Shown here: one piece after another, positions 17,172 to 25,490 of the stretch
How positions within the stretch are numbered: the first letter of the stretch is position 1
Layout: each line of letters begins with the position of its first letter
Assembly (NCBI GenBank): GCA_945787325.1
Contig: CALZHP010000026.1
Coordinates: 1 to 34,895, forward strand
Direction: 5' to 3'
From: an uncultured Desulfobulbaceae bacterium
Lineage (GTDB): Bacteria > Desulfobacterota > Desulfobulbia > Desulfobulbales > BM004
DNA: 34,895 bases
Notes under the pieces: generated by a model
Database searches by the model: none
Told to the model about the DNA's origin: nothing
What the model saw: the letters and a program-made list of their open reading frames with translations, nothing else
Made by a program: the position numbers and the translations under genes

Positions 17172-17478
17172 TTATTCTGTGAAGTTAAGATGTTGGTGGG
17201 TGTCGGCTACAATGAACACTTCGGGATACAATAAACAGTATATTCTTCCGAACAATGAGATTCTGTGAACCGTTATGAGAAATATTCCCATGTACCGAAA
17301 AATCTGCCTTTGTATATGGATAATGCTTCAACCCATAATTTTCTTTCTGGTTATTGCTTCTCCGGAAAGAGGTGGCATTTTCTTGTTGTTACCGGATTTT
17401 ATTTTTGATCTGCACGATATATTGATACCCCTGGTGACCCGCGCTTCCGCTTACTAGTGCTATAGGTGTTTCTTGTTG
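17172..17478 (+). other. 307-bp gap with only a doubtful small ORF
   Basis: The gap separates the second PF03706 gene from the GT-C gene. It contains the 60-codon frame at 17275-17457, listed separately, and an A/T-rich first 100 bases. No hairpin-T-run terminator, RNA gene or repeat is visible to me. Confidence 0.4.
17275..17457 (+). CDS. Possible 60-aa hydrophobic small protein
   Basis: The frame encodes a basic N-terminus (MRNIPMYRKIC), a hydrophobic stretch of about 20 residues beginning near LCIWIMLQPIIFF, and a second hydrophobic region ending VTRASAY. It would be a one- or two-helix membrane peptide. It ends 21 bp before the GT-C start. No strong ribosome-binding site precedes the ATG and I recognise no family, so it may be a remnant or chance ORF. 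Confidence 0.22.
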   Translation: MRNIPMYRKICLCIWIMLQPIIFFLVIASPERGGIFLLLPDFIFDLHDILIPLVTRASAY

Positions 17479-19419
17479 ATGAGCTTTTTATTTTCTTTTT
17501 CAGCTTTCACTATCTATTGCTTGTCCTGTCTTTTTTTTGGTTACAGGATTCAGGGCTTGTTCGTCAAGCTTTCCAGGCAGGTTGAGGGAAGCTTGGCCGG
17601 AACAGCGACTGCTTTTGTTATTGGTCAGGCGCTTCTTGCCTCATTGCTACTGCTTATAAGCCTTGGCGGCTTTTTAAATATGAAGGTGGTTGTTGTTGTA
17701 CTGTCACTTTGCCTGTTGAGTGGAGGTCAATTGGGCTTGAAATGCCTTAAAGACTCTGGGCTCATGCTAGTCGATGAGTTACAATCTTTGCTGAGAAGAG
17801 ATGTTGGTATTTTTCTGATTGCACTATTACTTTTTGTGACGATTATATTGATATCGCTGTCTTCTATACTGCGTGGTCCCATCGGCGATGCGGAAGCCTT
17901 TTATATGGTTTACGCTAAAGTTATTGCTTCTTCAGGCAAACTTGATGTAGCAAGAAGTATTTACGAAGATTTCTCGCAAATAGGATTACTCGCTGAATTT
18001 CACTTTGCAGCTTTACTTTTACTGGACGGTCTACCGGCAGCAAAACTTTTTGTTGTGGCAGTCGGGTTGAGTGCGGCTGTTATATTAATGGATATTAGTA
18101 AAAGCGCCGGCCTTGGCCGGCTGGGGCAATGGATTAGTATCATTATTCTGATGACTTCTACTGCTTTTACTAACCACCTCTGGGATGGTAAGGTTGATAT
18201 TTTTGCTGTTGCTCTTGCACTTGCAGCAGTAAGCTGCATTGTATCTTCTGAGAAAATATCCAGCGCATCGCTGCGATACTCTGGTCTACTGGCAGGTTTT
18301 TCCGCCATCACCAAGTTTTCATATATTCCCTCTTTCATGATAAGTATGGTCCTTTTAATAGCTTGGCGCGTGTATTTGACTGATGAATATAGTGGGATGT
18401 TGTTGAAGGTCAAAAGAGTTGTAAACGGCTTATTTACTTTTTGTTTGTGGGGGACACTAGCATGGGTGCCGCATTTTGTTAAAAACTGGGTCCTGTTTGA
18501 AGCGCCTCTGGCTCCTTTTGTCGGTGGTGGTGATCAGTCATGGCTTAACCAGGTATGGTTCTCCGCACTGGATACTGCCTGGATAGTTGCCACATATCCA
18601 TTTGCTCTTGTCTTCGGGAGATATCCAATGCAGGGAGGAAATTTGTCATTCCTGATTGTCTGTTTTCTTCCACTTGCTCTATTCATTCCAAAGCCTGTGG
18701 AGTGGAGGAAAAGTCCTGTCGTCCAATTATCGGTGGTGGCTATCGTCGGTTTAATTGCCTGGATTTTATTGCGTCCTTCCGTTATAGCGCCACGATACTA
18801 TTTTGCCGTACCCTGTCTGCTTATACCCCTTATCGCACGTGGTGCGGAATACGTTTACGAATCAGAAAGGAAACCACGCTATGTCTCGCTGGCAATGCTC
18901 TCTTCAATTGCTGTTGCCTTGTTGTTTTCTTCTTTCCCACATTTGAGCATGCCTGTTTATGCTGCCAAAGCTGCGATCGGCGATAGTCCTAAATGTGAAT
19001 TGGCTGGAAGCTACTGTCAGCCTTTAACGGACTTTAACAAGCTGGTCGGTACGGGAAAACGGGTATACTATGCAGGATATTATAGCTACTGGTTGAGACC
19101 GGATTTATTAATGTGCAGAGAAACAAAACAGGAAATCAAGGGACTTGAAAAACGGAGTTTGGACAATCCCTGGGAATATCTTGCGGATAGAGGTTTTGAT
19201 TATATTATCGCAGATAAGCAGACCCATCTTGAAATATATGAAAATCTTCAGTTGGATTCAATGTCCTCATTGCCTGAAATTTCCCCGGTATTACAGATGG
19301 GGCAGATGGTTATAATAGAACTTGCCGCAAGGGACGGGAATGAAATCCGCCGTCCTGAATGTATCGAAGTGACACCGGGCCGCTGGACAGTTAAAGAAAT
19401 GACTGATAAGCATAGATAA
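17479..19419 (+). CDS. Large GT-C type membrane glycosyltransferase (GT39-like)
   Basis: A 646-aa protein with about 11-13 hydrophobic segments and a soluble C-terminal tail (residues about 500-646), the layout of GT-C enzymes that use polyprenyl-phosphate sugars on the periplasmic side. An acidic motif in the first large loop (GPIGDAEAFYMVYAK, about residues 137-151) is where GT-C enzymes place catalytic aspartate/glutamate. The tail has the family-like RPDLLMC and WEYLADRGFDYIIADK. I choose ATG 17479 with AGGTG about ten bases upstream; a TTG two codons earlier is also open. It probably decorates the glycan after translocation. Confidence 0.75.
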   Translation: MSFLFSFSAFTIYCLSCLFFGYRIQGLFVKLSRQVEGSLAGTATAFVIGQALLASLLLLISLGGFLNMKVVVVVLSLCLLSGGQLGLKCLKDSGLMLVDELQSLLRRDVGIFLIALLLFVTIILISLSSILRGPIGDAEAFYMVYAKVIASSGKLDVARSIYEDFSQIGLLAEFHFAALLLLDGLPAAKLFVVAVGLSAAVILMDISKSAGLGRLGQWISIIILMTSTAFTNHLWDGKVDIFAVALALAAVSCIVSSEKISSASLRYSGLLAGFSAITKFSYIPSFMISMVLLIAWRVYLTDEYSGMLLKVKRVVNGLFTFCLWGTLAWVPHFVKNWVLFEAPLAPFVGGGDQSWLNQVWFSALDTAWIVATYPFALVFGRYPMQGGNLSFLIVCFLPLALFIPKPVEWRKSPVVQLSVVAIVGLIAWILLRPSVIAPRYYFAVPCLLIPLIARGAEYVYESERKPRYVSLAMLSSIAVALLFSSFPHLSMPVYAAKAAIGDSPKCELAGSYCQPLTDFNKLVGTGKRVYYAGYYSYWLRPDLLMCRETKQEIKGLEKRSLDNPWEYLADRGFDYIIADKQTHLEIYENLQLDSMSSLPEISPVLQMGQMVIIELAARDGNEIRRPECIEVTPGRWTVKEMTDKHR

Positions 19420-19478
19420 AAAAGTGATTTCTTGCGTAACGTATACATCTACCTTTGCACAGCTAAAACTGAAATGAT

Positions 19479-20414
19479 ATGAGCGAATCGCTACCACTTG
19501 TTTCTATTGTTATACCGGCATATAACGGTGAGTCTTTTCTGGAAGAGTCTGTCAGGAGCGTTCTTGAACAGGATTATCCAAACATTGAACTGCTGGTGTT
19601 TGATGACGGTTCATCGGATGGAACGGCGGAGTTGCTGAAGTCATATGGAGACCGTTTTTATTGGGAGTCCCACGAAAACATCGGGCAATCAGCGACCTTG
19701 AACAAGGGCTGGAGGATGGCAACAGGTGAAATATTATCATATTTAAGTGTTGATGATATTCTGGAGCCCGAGGCAGTAAGAGAATCGGTCAAAGCCCTTG
19801 AAGAAAACCCGGATGTTATTATGACATATGGTGATTATTCACTAATCGACGAAAATGGACAGGTTCTGCGTCAGGTTAAAGCACCGGATTTTAATTATAA
19901 AGAAATGCTTTCTAAGATAATAGTGCAGCCGGGACCGGGTGTTTTTTTTCGAAAAAAGGGGTTTGAAGATATTGGAGGCTGGGATACTTCTTTACGACAG
20001 GTGCCTGATTTTGAGTATTGGATTCGCTTGGGACTTAAAGGTGAATTTAAACATTTACACAATTCACTGGCAAGATTCAGGGTGCACGAAGGATCGCAAT
20101 CATTCGCAGAAACCAGTGTTGAAAAGGCTGAAGAATGTGTCCGGGTCATTGAATCATTTTTTGATAAACAGGATATTTCGTCAGAAATAAACAAACTCAA
20201 AAACACAGCTTTGAGCAGTGCGCATGTAATTGCCTTCAGGTTTCATATTCGCGCGGGCAGGTACAGGACTGGTTTATCAAGTTTCATGCAGGGTATTGCT
20301 TGTGACTGGCGATCCTTGTTTTCGGTGAGAACATACATGCTGATGTTTAATGCTGTCTTTTTTAGGTTGCGCAGAATGGCTTACTTGTTGTCAAATGTTG
20401 ATCGTGAAGAATAA
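19479..20414 (+). CDS. Glycosyltransferase family 2
   Basis: A 311-aa GT-A glycosyltransferase. The GT2 hallmark VSIVIPAYNGESFLEESV opens the protein. Nucleotide-binding DDGSSDGT lies at 42-49 and the metal-binding acidic pair VDD at 91-93 (DxD equivalent). The region GGWDTSLRQVPDFEYWIRL matches the usual acceptor/catalytic ED-type region. The C-terminus is basic and could associate with the membrane. The 3' end overlaps the following methyltransferase by 20 bp. Donor sugar unknown. Confidence 0.92.
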   Translation: MSESLPLVSIVIPAYNGESFLEESVRSVLEQDYPNIELLVFDDGSSDGTAELLKSYGDRFYWESHENIGQSATLNKGWRMATGEILSYLSVDDILEPEAVRESVKALEENPDVIMTYGDYSLIDENGQVLRQVKAPDFNYKEMLSKIIVQPGPGVFFRKKGFEDIGGWDTSLRQVPDFEYWIRLGLKGEFKHLHNSLARFRVHEGSQSFAETSVEKAEECVRVIESFFDKQDISSEINKLKNTALSSAHVIAFRFHIRAGRYRTGLSSFMQGIACDWRSLFSVRTYMLMFNAVFFRLRRMAYLLSNVDREE

Positions 20415-21129
20415 AGTGAACAGTCCAGAAGAGAAATATCTTTCATCTGATTATTTACAGCACAATCCAACCTGGGATTGTGAAGACAGCCCGTGGAAAG
20501 CTAAGATTGTTAAGGAAATTCTGCTGAAAAACAATCTGAGTCCTGCATCTATCTGCGAGGTCGGTTGTGGTGCGGGCGGTGTATTGTCTTCTTTGGGGAC
20601 GAGTTTTAAGGACACGGATTTATATGGATATGATATTGCTCCCGATGCAGAAAAATTCTGGCAAAAACATCAGGGATCGGGGATTAATTTCTTTATAGGA
20701 GACTTCTTCACATTAAACCGGCAGCATTTTAACTTATTGATGTTGTTGGATGTGCTCGAGCATGTCTCGGATCCTTTTGAGTTCTTGAATCGATTGAAAG
20801 GACATGCTGATTATTTTGTGTTTCACATTCCATTAGATCTCTCAGCCATAACAGTATTACGTGAAAAGCCGATACTTAATGTGCGCCGCAAAATGGGTCA
20901 TATCCATTATTTCACTAAGGGATTGGCTCTTGAGCTTCTGGCTGAATGTGGTTATCAGGTTTTAGATTGGCAATACACAGAAGCTTTTAGAAAAGTTCCA
21001 AAGAGATCGCTGCAAACTCTTTTGGCCTTATTCCCAAGGATGCTTTTCGGAGCTGTAAGCAAGGATTTTGGCGTTCGATTGTTTGGGGGTGAGACCCTTT
21101 TGATTCTAGCCAAACGCGTAACGGATTAA
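20395..21129 (+). CDS. Class I SAM-dependent methyltransferase
   Basis: A 244-aa methyltransferase. Motif I is EVGCGAGG (55-62), the acidic motif-II residue lies in YGYDIAPD, and LLDVLEHVSDP follows. An ATG at 20350 is in frame but would overlap the GT2 gene by 65 bp and add a hydrophobic, cysteine-containing stretch unlike the family, so I use ATG 20395 (20-bp overlap); GTG 20404 and GTG 20416 are also possible. It is the fourth methyltransferase in the locus and the only one in the distal half. It ends one base before the next glycosyltransferase start. Confidence 0.85.
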   Translation: MLIVKNKVNSPEEKYLSSDYLQHNPTWDCEDSPWKAKIVKEILLKNNLSPASICEVGCGAGGVLSSLGTSFKDTDLYGYDIAPDAEKFWQKHQGSGINFFIGDFFTLNRQHFNLLMLLDVLEHVSDPFEFLNRLKGHADYFVFHIPLDLSAITVLREKPILNVRRKMGHIHYFTKGLALELLAECGYQVLDWQYTEAFRKVPKRSLQTLLALFPRMLFGAVSKDFGVRLFGGETLLILAKRVTD

Positions 21130-21130
21130 C

Positions 21131-22183
21131 ATGAAAGGAAATCTTTACATCCATGCGCCGAATGTGCATCAGGGAGGGGGGAGTACGTTGCTTTCCGGGT
21201 TGCTCGCTGCATGGCTTCAAAACGGGAGAAAGGTATATGTGCAGGTCGACACACGCATGGCCTTACCTGGTGATCTCTCTGACGATATTAAAGTCACAAG
21301 AATCCCTCCCAGTCTTTCAGCCCGTTTTCGGGCAGAGTTCAGATTATTTACGCAGGTGAAACCATCTGATGTTGTTTTGTGCTTTGGTAATTTACCTCCA
21401 CTATTCAGGCTGCGTTCAAGGGTATTCATTTTTTTGCAAAATCGATATCTGATAGAAAGAATTGGTTTGCGGAACTTTACACCTAAGGAAAGGGCCAGGA
21501 TTAGACTTGAAAGATTATGGTTAGCAAGTCGTTTAAACGATGAGTATGATGTTATAGTACAAACGCCAAATATGCAGCGGTTGCTACTGAAAAATCTGGG
21601 CAGAGAATCCATTATAGTTCCCTTCGTAGAAGATTATGCTGAGTATCTCAGAAGAATAGAATCGCCAGATAGGAAAGAAAAAGGCTTTAATTTTTTGTAT
21701 GTCGCCTCCGCTGAACCTCATAAGAACCACCGTCGCTTGATAAAGGCCTGGGCTATTTTAGCGCAAGAAAACCTATTCCCGAATCTCTGCCTTACCATTA
21801 AAGATGACTCTGAACCTGATCTGATGGAATTTATTGACCAGGTGAAAAAGGAACATTCCCTTCGTATTACGAACAGTTATGCGGAATCACCAATTGAATT
21901 GAACCGTCTATATGAACAGTCAGACGCATTGATCTATCCGTCCACTTTAGAATCTTTCGGACTGCCTCTGATTGAAGCGAGGGCTCATGGTTTACCAGTT
22001 ATAGCATCAGAGTTGGATTTTGTTCGTGATGTTGTTGATCCTGAGGAGTCTTTCGACCCGGCGTCACCTGTTTCAATAGCAAGGGCCGTGAAGCGATATA
22101 TGGGGGTACGGGAGTCCGCCTTGTCAATTGTCAGTGCAGAAAAATTCATATATAAGATATTGGATGAAGAAGGATTGGAATGA
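21131..22183 (+). CDS. Glycosyltransferase family 4
   Basis: A 350-aa GT-B glycosyltransferase. The N-terminus has a glycine-rich nucleotide/acceptor loop (APNVHQGGGSTLLSGLLAAWL). The C-terminal half holds EPHKNHRRLIKAW and the EX7E motif in ESFGLPLIEARAHGLPVIAS. It starts one base after the previous stop codon and shares ATGA with the WbuB-like gene, so the three genes are almost certainly co-translated. The donor is unknown. Confidence 0.92.
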   Translation: MKGNLYIHAPNVHQGGGSTLLSGLLAAWLQNGRKVYVQVDTRMALPGDLSDDIKVTRIPPSLSARFRAEFRLFTQVKPSDVVLCFGNLPPLFRLRSRVFIFLQNRYLIERIGLRNFTPKERARIRLERLWLASRLNDEYDVIVQTPNMQRLLLKNLGRESIIVPFVEDYAEYLRRIESPDRKEKGFNFLYVASAEPHKNHRRLIKAWAILAQENLFPNLCLTIKDDSEPDLMEFIDQVKKEHSLRITNSYAESPIELNRLYEQSDALIYPSTLESFGLPLIEARAHGLPVIASELDFVRDVVDPEESFDPASPVSIARAVKRYMGVRESALSIVSAEKFIYKILDEEGLE

Positions 22184-23418
22184 AAATCCTTGTTATTACC
22201 CAATATTTCTGGCCAGAGAGTTTCAGAATAAACGACCTGGTTTTAGGTTTAAAGGAATTTGGCCATGATGTTCATGTCCTGACCGGTATTCCCAATTATC
22301 CTTCCGGGAGTTTTTCGTCTGGATACAGTTTTTTCACTCTTCGTAAGGAGTCGTATAAAGGTATTCCTGTTAGTCGAGTTCCTCTAACTCCTCGGGGGAA
22401 AGGTAAGGGATGGCAATTGGCGCTGAATTATATATCATTTGCATTTTTCGCCAGTTTGTTTGGCCCATCCCGTTGTAAGGGCAATTTCGACATCATTTTT
22501 GTATACGAACCCTCGCCTATTACTGTAGGTTTGCCAGCTTTGGTACTGAAGAAAATTAAGTCATGCCCGATACTTTTCTGGTCCCAGGATCTCTGGCCTG
22601 AGAGTCTGTCTGCTACCGGTGCTGTAAAATCTAGGTGGATACTCCGTAGAGTCGAGTCGCTTGTGAGATTTATCTATAAAGGCTGTGATCGAATTCTTGT
22701 GCAGTCCAAGGCTTTTATTAAACCAACTGAAGCCTTGGGTGTAGAACGGGAGAGAATATATTACTTCCCCAACAGCGCAGAGGAACTCTACAAACCTCTT
22801 CAGCTGGAAGATGATGCCATTGAACGCGAGTCAATGCCCAAAGGATTTAAGGTGATGTTTGCCGGCAACATTGGGGCCGCACAGGATTTTAAAACGATAC
22901 TGGAAGCAGCAGAGCTTCTGAAAGACTCTAGTGATATTCACTGGATAATACTGGGTGATGGCCGAATGCGCCCTTGGGTTGAAACACAGATTAGGGAGCG
23001 AGGCCTCACGGAGAATATACATCTCCTCGGTAAGCATCCATTAGGATCTATGCCTAGATATTTTTCCCTTGCAGATGCTATGCTTGTCACCCTTAAAAAG
23101 GAGCCCATTTTTGCTTTAACTATACCCTCAAAAGTTCAATCTTATCTTGCCTGCGGCAAGCCGGTCATTGCCGCTTTGGACGGTGAGGGGAGTCGAGTGA
23201 TCAAAGAGGCCCAGGCTGGATTGACCTCGCCGGCGGAAGCCCCAAAGCTTTTGGCAGAAAATGTGAAAGCGTTGTATAACATGCCCGAGTCGGGAAGACT
23301 TCACATGGGCAGGCAAGCAAGAAAATACTTTGAGAGCCATTTTGAGCGCTCGAATCTTTTGAAAAAATTGGATGACTGGATGGTAGAGTTAACTGAGTCC
23401 ACTCACTTAAATCAATAG
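22180..23418 (+). CDS. WbuB-like glycosyltransferase family 4 (probable N-acetyl-L-fucosamine transferase)
   Basis: A 412-aa GT4 enzyme. The opening MKILVITQYFWPESFRINDL and GIPNYPSG are typical of the WbuB group, and so is the C-terminal PSKVQSYLACGKPVIAALDGEGSRVI. WbuB-type enzymes often sit beside the UDP-L-FucNAc genes and are assigned transfer of L-FucNAc. The three UDP-L-FucNAc biosynthesis candidates follow directly here, which supports the same role. The start ATG overlaps the stop of the previous gene (ATGA). The donor assignment comes from context and remembered family resemblance. Confidence 0.88.
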   Translation: MKILVITQYFWPESFRINDLVLGLKEFGHDVHVLTGIPNYPSGSFSSGYSFFTLRKESYKGIPVSRVPLTPRGKGKGWQLALNYISFAFFASLFGPSRCKGNFDIIFVYEPSPITVGLPALVLKKIKSCPILFWSQDLWPESLSATGAVKSRWILRRVESLVRFIYKGCDRILVQSKAFIKPTEALGVERERIYYFPNSAEELYKPLQLEDDAIERESMPKGFKVMFAGNIGAAQDFKTILEAAELLKDSSDIHWIILGDGRMRPWVETQIRERGLTENIHLLGKHPLGSMPRYFSLADAMLVTLKKEPIFALTIPSKVQSYLACGKPVIAALDGEGSRVIKEAQAGLTSPAEAPKLLAENVKALYNMPESGRLHMGRQARKYFESHFERSNLLKKLDDWMVELTESTHLNQ

Positions 23419-23442
23419 TATCCAATTAGGCAATACAATGAT

Positions 23443-24339
23443 ATGAAGATTCTTATTCTTGGTATAACAGGAATGTTGGGGCATACTCTGTGGGGTCATT
23501 TATGCACTGACTCTAATTGGGAGGTTTATGGAACATGTCGAAAAACTGATCTTCTTCCACAGAATTTGCCAGAAGTTTTCCATCTTGAAAGAGTGACACC
23601 AGAGGTTGATGCTGAAGACTTTGTTGCCTTGCGTCAAGTTATAGAACATTTAAGACCCGACTGGGTAATTAACTGTATCGGTCTAATCAAACAGCAACAG
23701 CTCGCCCAGGAAGCAGTCGCTGCTATTTCATTAAATGCCCTTTTGCCTCACCTGCTGGCCGAGGTTTGTAAAGAAAATGGCGCAAGGTTACTTCACATAA
23801 GTACCGACTGTGTATTCAGTGGTGCAAGTGGGGGCTATTCAGAGAAAGATACAGCGGATGCCGAAGATCTATACGGGCGCACAAAGTTACTGGGAGAGGT
23901 TGACTATCCCCATTGTCTTACCCTGAGAACATCTATTATTGGGCATGAATTACAGGGGAAACATGGTTTGCTGGAATGGTTCCTGGCACAGAAGGGAACA
24001 GTCAAAGGATATAAAAGGGCAATATTTTCTGGTCTGCCCACTATAGAGCTATCAAGAATTATAGGCGATTATGTTTTGCCCAGTAATGATTTGCAGGGCA
24101 TTTATCATGTTTCAGCAAATGCCATATCAAAATATGATCTTTTGAATTTAGTGGCACAGCGTTATATTACCCAGACTGCTATTCAGCCGGATGAAGAATT
24201 TATAATAGACCGTTCACTTGTTTCTTCTAGGTTTCTTAAGGTGACAGGCTATATTCCTCCACACTGGCCCGAACTGGTTGAAGAAATGTACCAACACTTT
24301 CTAAAAGCACCATTTTATATGAATCGAAGATCCAAATGA
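23443..24339 (+). CDS. RmlD-like SDR reductase, probable FnlB/CapF counterpart in UDP-L-FucNAc synthesis
   Basis: A 298-aa short-chain dehydrogenase of the RmlD (dTDP-4-dehydrorhamnose reductase) branch. It has the nucleotide motif GITGMLG (7-13), STDCVFSG (120-127) and catalytic Y144/K148 (YGRTK). Its place between a WbuB-like gene and fnlA/fnlC-like genes suggests it supplies the 4-keto reduction performed by CapF/WbjC/FnlB. Classical CapF is about 370 aa with a C-terminal cupin domain that epimerises the sugar. This protein stops at residue 298 and has no cupin, so any needed epimerisation must be done elsewhere or not at all. Confidence 0.86.
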   Translation: MKILILGITGMLGHTLWGHLCTDSNWEVYGTCRKTDLLPQNLPEVFHLERVTPEVDAEDFVALRQVIEHLRPDWVINCIGLIKQQQLAQEAVAAISLNALLPHLLAEVCKENGARLLHISTDCVFSGASGGYSEKDTADAEDLYGRTKLLGEVDYPHCLTLRTSIIGHELQGKHGLLEWFLAQKGTVKGYKRAIFSGLPTIELSRIIGDYVLPSNDLQGIYHVSANAISKYDLLNLVAQRYITQTAIQPDEEFIIDRSLVSSRFLKVTGYIPPHWPELVEEMYQHFLKAPFYMNRRSK

Positions 24340-24351
24340 GGTAGAAATATA
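24339..24351 (+). repeat. Translation-start repeat AGGTAGAAATATA, copy 1
   Basis: The 13-base string AGGTAGAAATATA carries the AGG Shine-Dalgarno of the FnlA-like gene and runs into its ATG at 24351. The same 13 bases precede the GTG start at 26666. It may be a recently copied translation-start segment or coincidence in AT-rich DNA. Confidence 0.4.
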
Positions 24352-25424
24352 TGAAAATATTTGAAGATAAAACCATTTTAGTGACCGGCGGAACCGGTTC
24401 TATGGGAAAAACGTTTGTACGCAGAGTCTTGAGCGGTGAACTTGGTACGCCCCGAAAGGTAATTGTTTTTTCCCGCGACGAAGGTAAACAGCATGAAATG
24501 CGCATGTCCTATCAGCACAAACTGGTTGCTACTGATGAGGTTATCTACCGTAATTTCATGAATGTGTTGGAGTTTCGAGTCGGTGATGTGAGAGATTTTG
24601 GCAACGTTTGCCGGGCGGTCCGGACAGCAGACATTGTTGTCAATGCCGCGGCATTGAAACAAGTACCGACATGCGAATATTTCCCCGCCCAGGCGGTTAT
24701 GACTAATTGTCTTGGAGCAGCCAACATTGTAAGGGCAATAGAAGAGAATGGTTATCCGGTTGGAACAGTTGTTTCCATTAGCACTGATAAAGCCTGTAAA
24801 CCGGTCAATGTTATGGGTATGACCAAGTCGATTCAGGAACGTATTTTTACTGCAGCTAATATTCTCAATCCGAAAACGAGATTTATCGCTGTACGTTATG
24901 GCAATGTTCTTGCTTCGAGGGGATCTGTAATTCCTCTCTTTCATGACCAAATCAGAAATGGAGGTCCCGTCACAGTTACTGTAGCGGATATGACCCGTTT
25001 TCTGCTAAGCCTGGACCAGGCAATTGATACGGTATTTGCTGCAATCAAGGAAGCGAAACCTGGGGAAACTTATGTGCCTAACGCACCTTCTGCGACAGTT
25101 TTAAACTTAGCAAATGCTTTGATAGACAATAGGGAAATAGAAATCAAAGTTACAGGTATTCGCCCTGGTGAAAAAATGCACGAAATAATGGTGTCTGAAG
25201 AGGAGGCGAACCACTGCGTCAAGCGTGGTGATTATTTTGCAATACTGCCAATGCTTCCTGAACTGCAGGGTCAGGAAAGTATGGAGCCAAACGCCTTGAC
25301 TAAAGAGTTCAGCTCTGCTGACACAATATTAGACCTGGAACAAACGAAGGAGTTGCTCCACCGGCATCAATTGCTTATTGACCAAGTTGACGAAACCTCA
25401 TCACCAAATGAACTATTACGTTAA
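24351..25424 (+). CDS. fnlA: FnlA/WbjB/CapE-like UDP-GlcNAc 4,6-dehydratase/5-epimerase
   Basis: A 357-aa soluble SDR of the FlaA1/CapD-short group. It is expected to convert UDP-GlcNAc to a 4-keto-6-deoxy sugar with 5-epimerisation, the first step toward UDP-L-FucNAc. The NAD motif is GGTGSMG (13-19), catalytic D146/K147 lie in STDKA (144-148), and residues 155-159 read MGMTK, so the usual YxxxK tyrosine is methionine. That substitution is a known trait of the CapE/WbjB/FnlA branch. VRYGNVLASRGSVIPLF (181-197) and RPGEKMHE are strongly family-like. Spacing is 12 bp to the RmlD-like gene and 66 bp to the 2-epimerase. Confidence 0.94.
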   Translation: MKIFEDKTILVTGGTGSMGKTFVRRVLSGELGTPRKVIVFSRDEGKQHEMRMSYQHKLVATDEVIYRNFMNVLEFRVGDVRDFGNVCRAVRTADIVVNAAALKQVPTCEYFPAQAVMTNCLGAANIVRAIEENGYPVGTVVSISTDKACKPVNVMGMTKSIQERIFTAANILNPKTRFIAVRYGNVLASRGSVIPLFHDQIRNGGPVTVTVADMTRFLLSLDQAIDTVFAAIKEAKPGETYVPNAPSATVLNLANALIDNREIEIKVTGIRPGEKMHEIMVSEEEANHCVKRGDYFAILPMLPELQGQESMEPNALTKEFSSADTILDLEQTKELLHRHQLLIDQVDETSSPNELLR

Positions 25425-25490
25425 TTGTTATTTCGTCCTTATAATACCATCTTTTTGTTGAAAAATTCATGCGGGGGAGAACATATTACA

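Noticed and set aside
19939-19965. T-run/A-run palindrome TTTTTTTTCGAAAAAA, terminator-like
   Set aside because: It lies inside the GT2 coding frame (FFRKKGF), has no GC stem, and simply reflects Phe/Lys codons.
24378-24950. 190-codon open frame on the - strand inside the FnlA-like gene
   Set aside because: It lies wholly antisense to a strongly recognised enzyme gene and its translation shows no family features; treated as a shadow.
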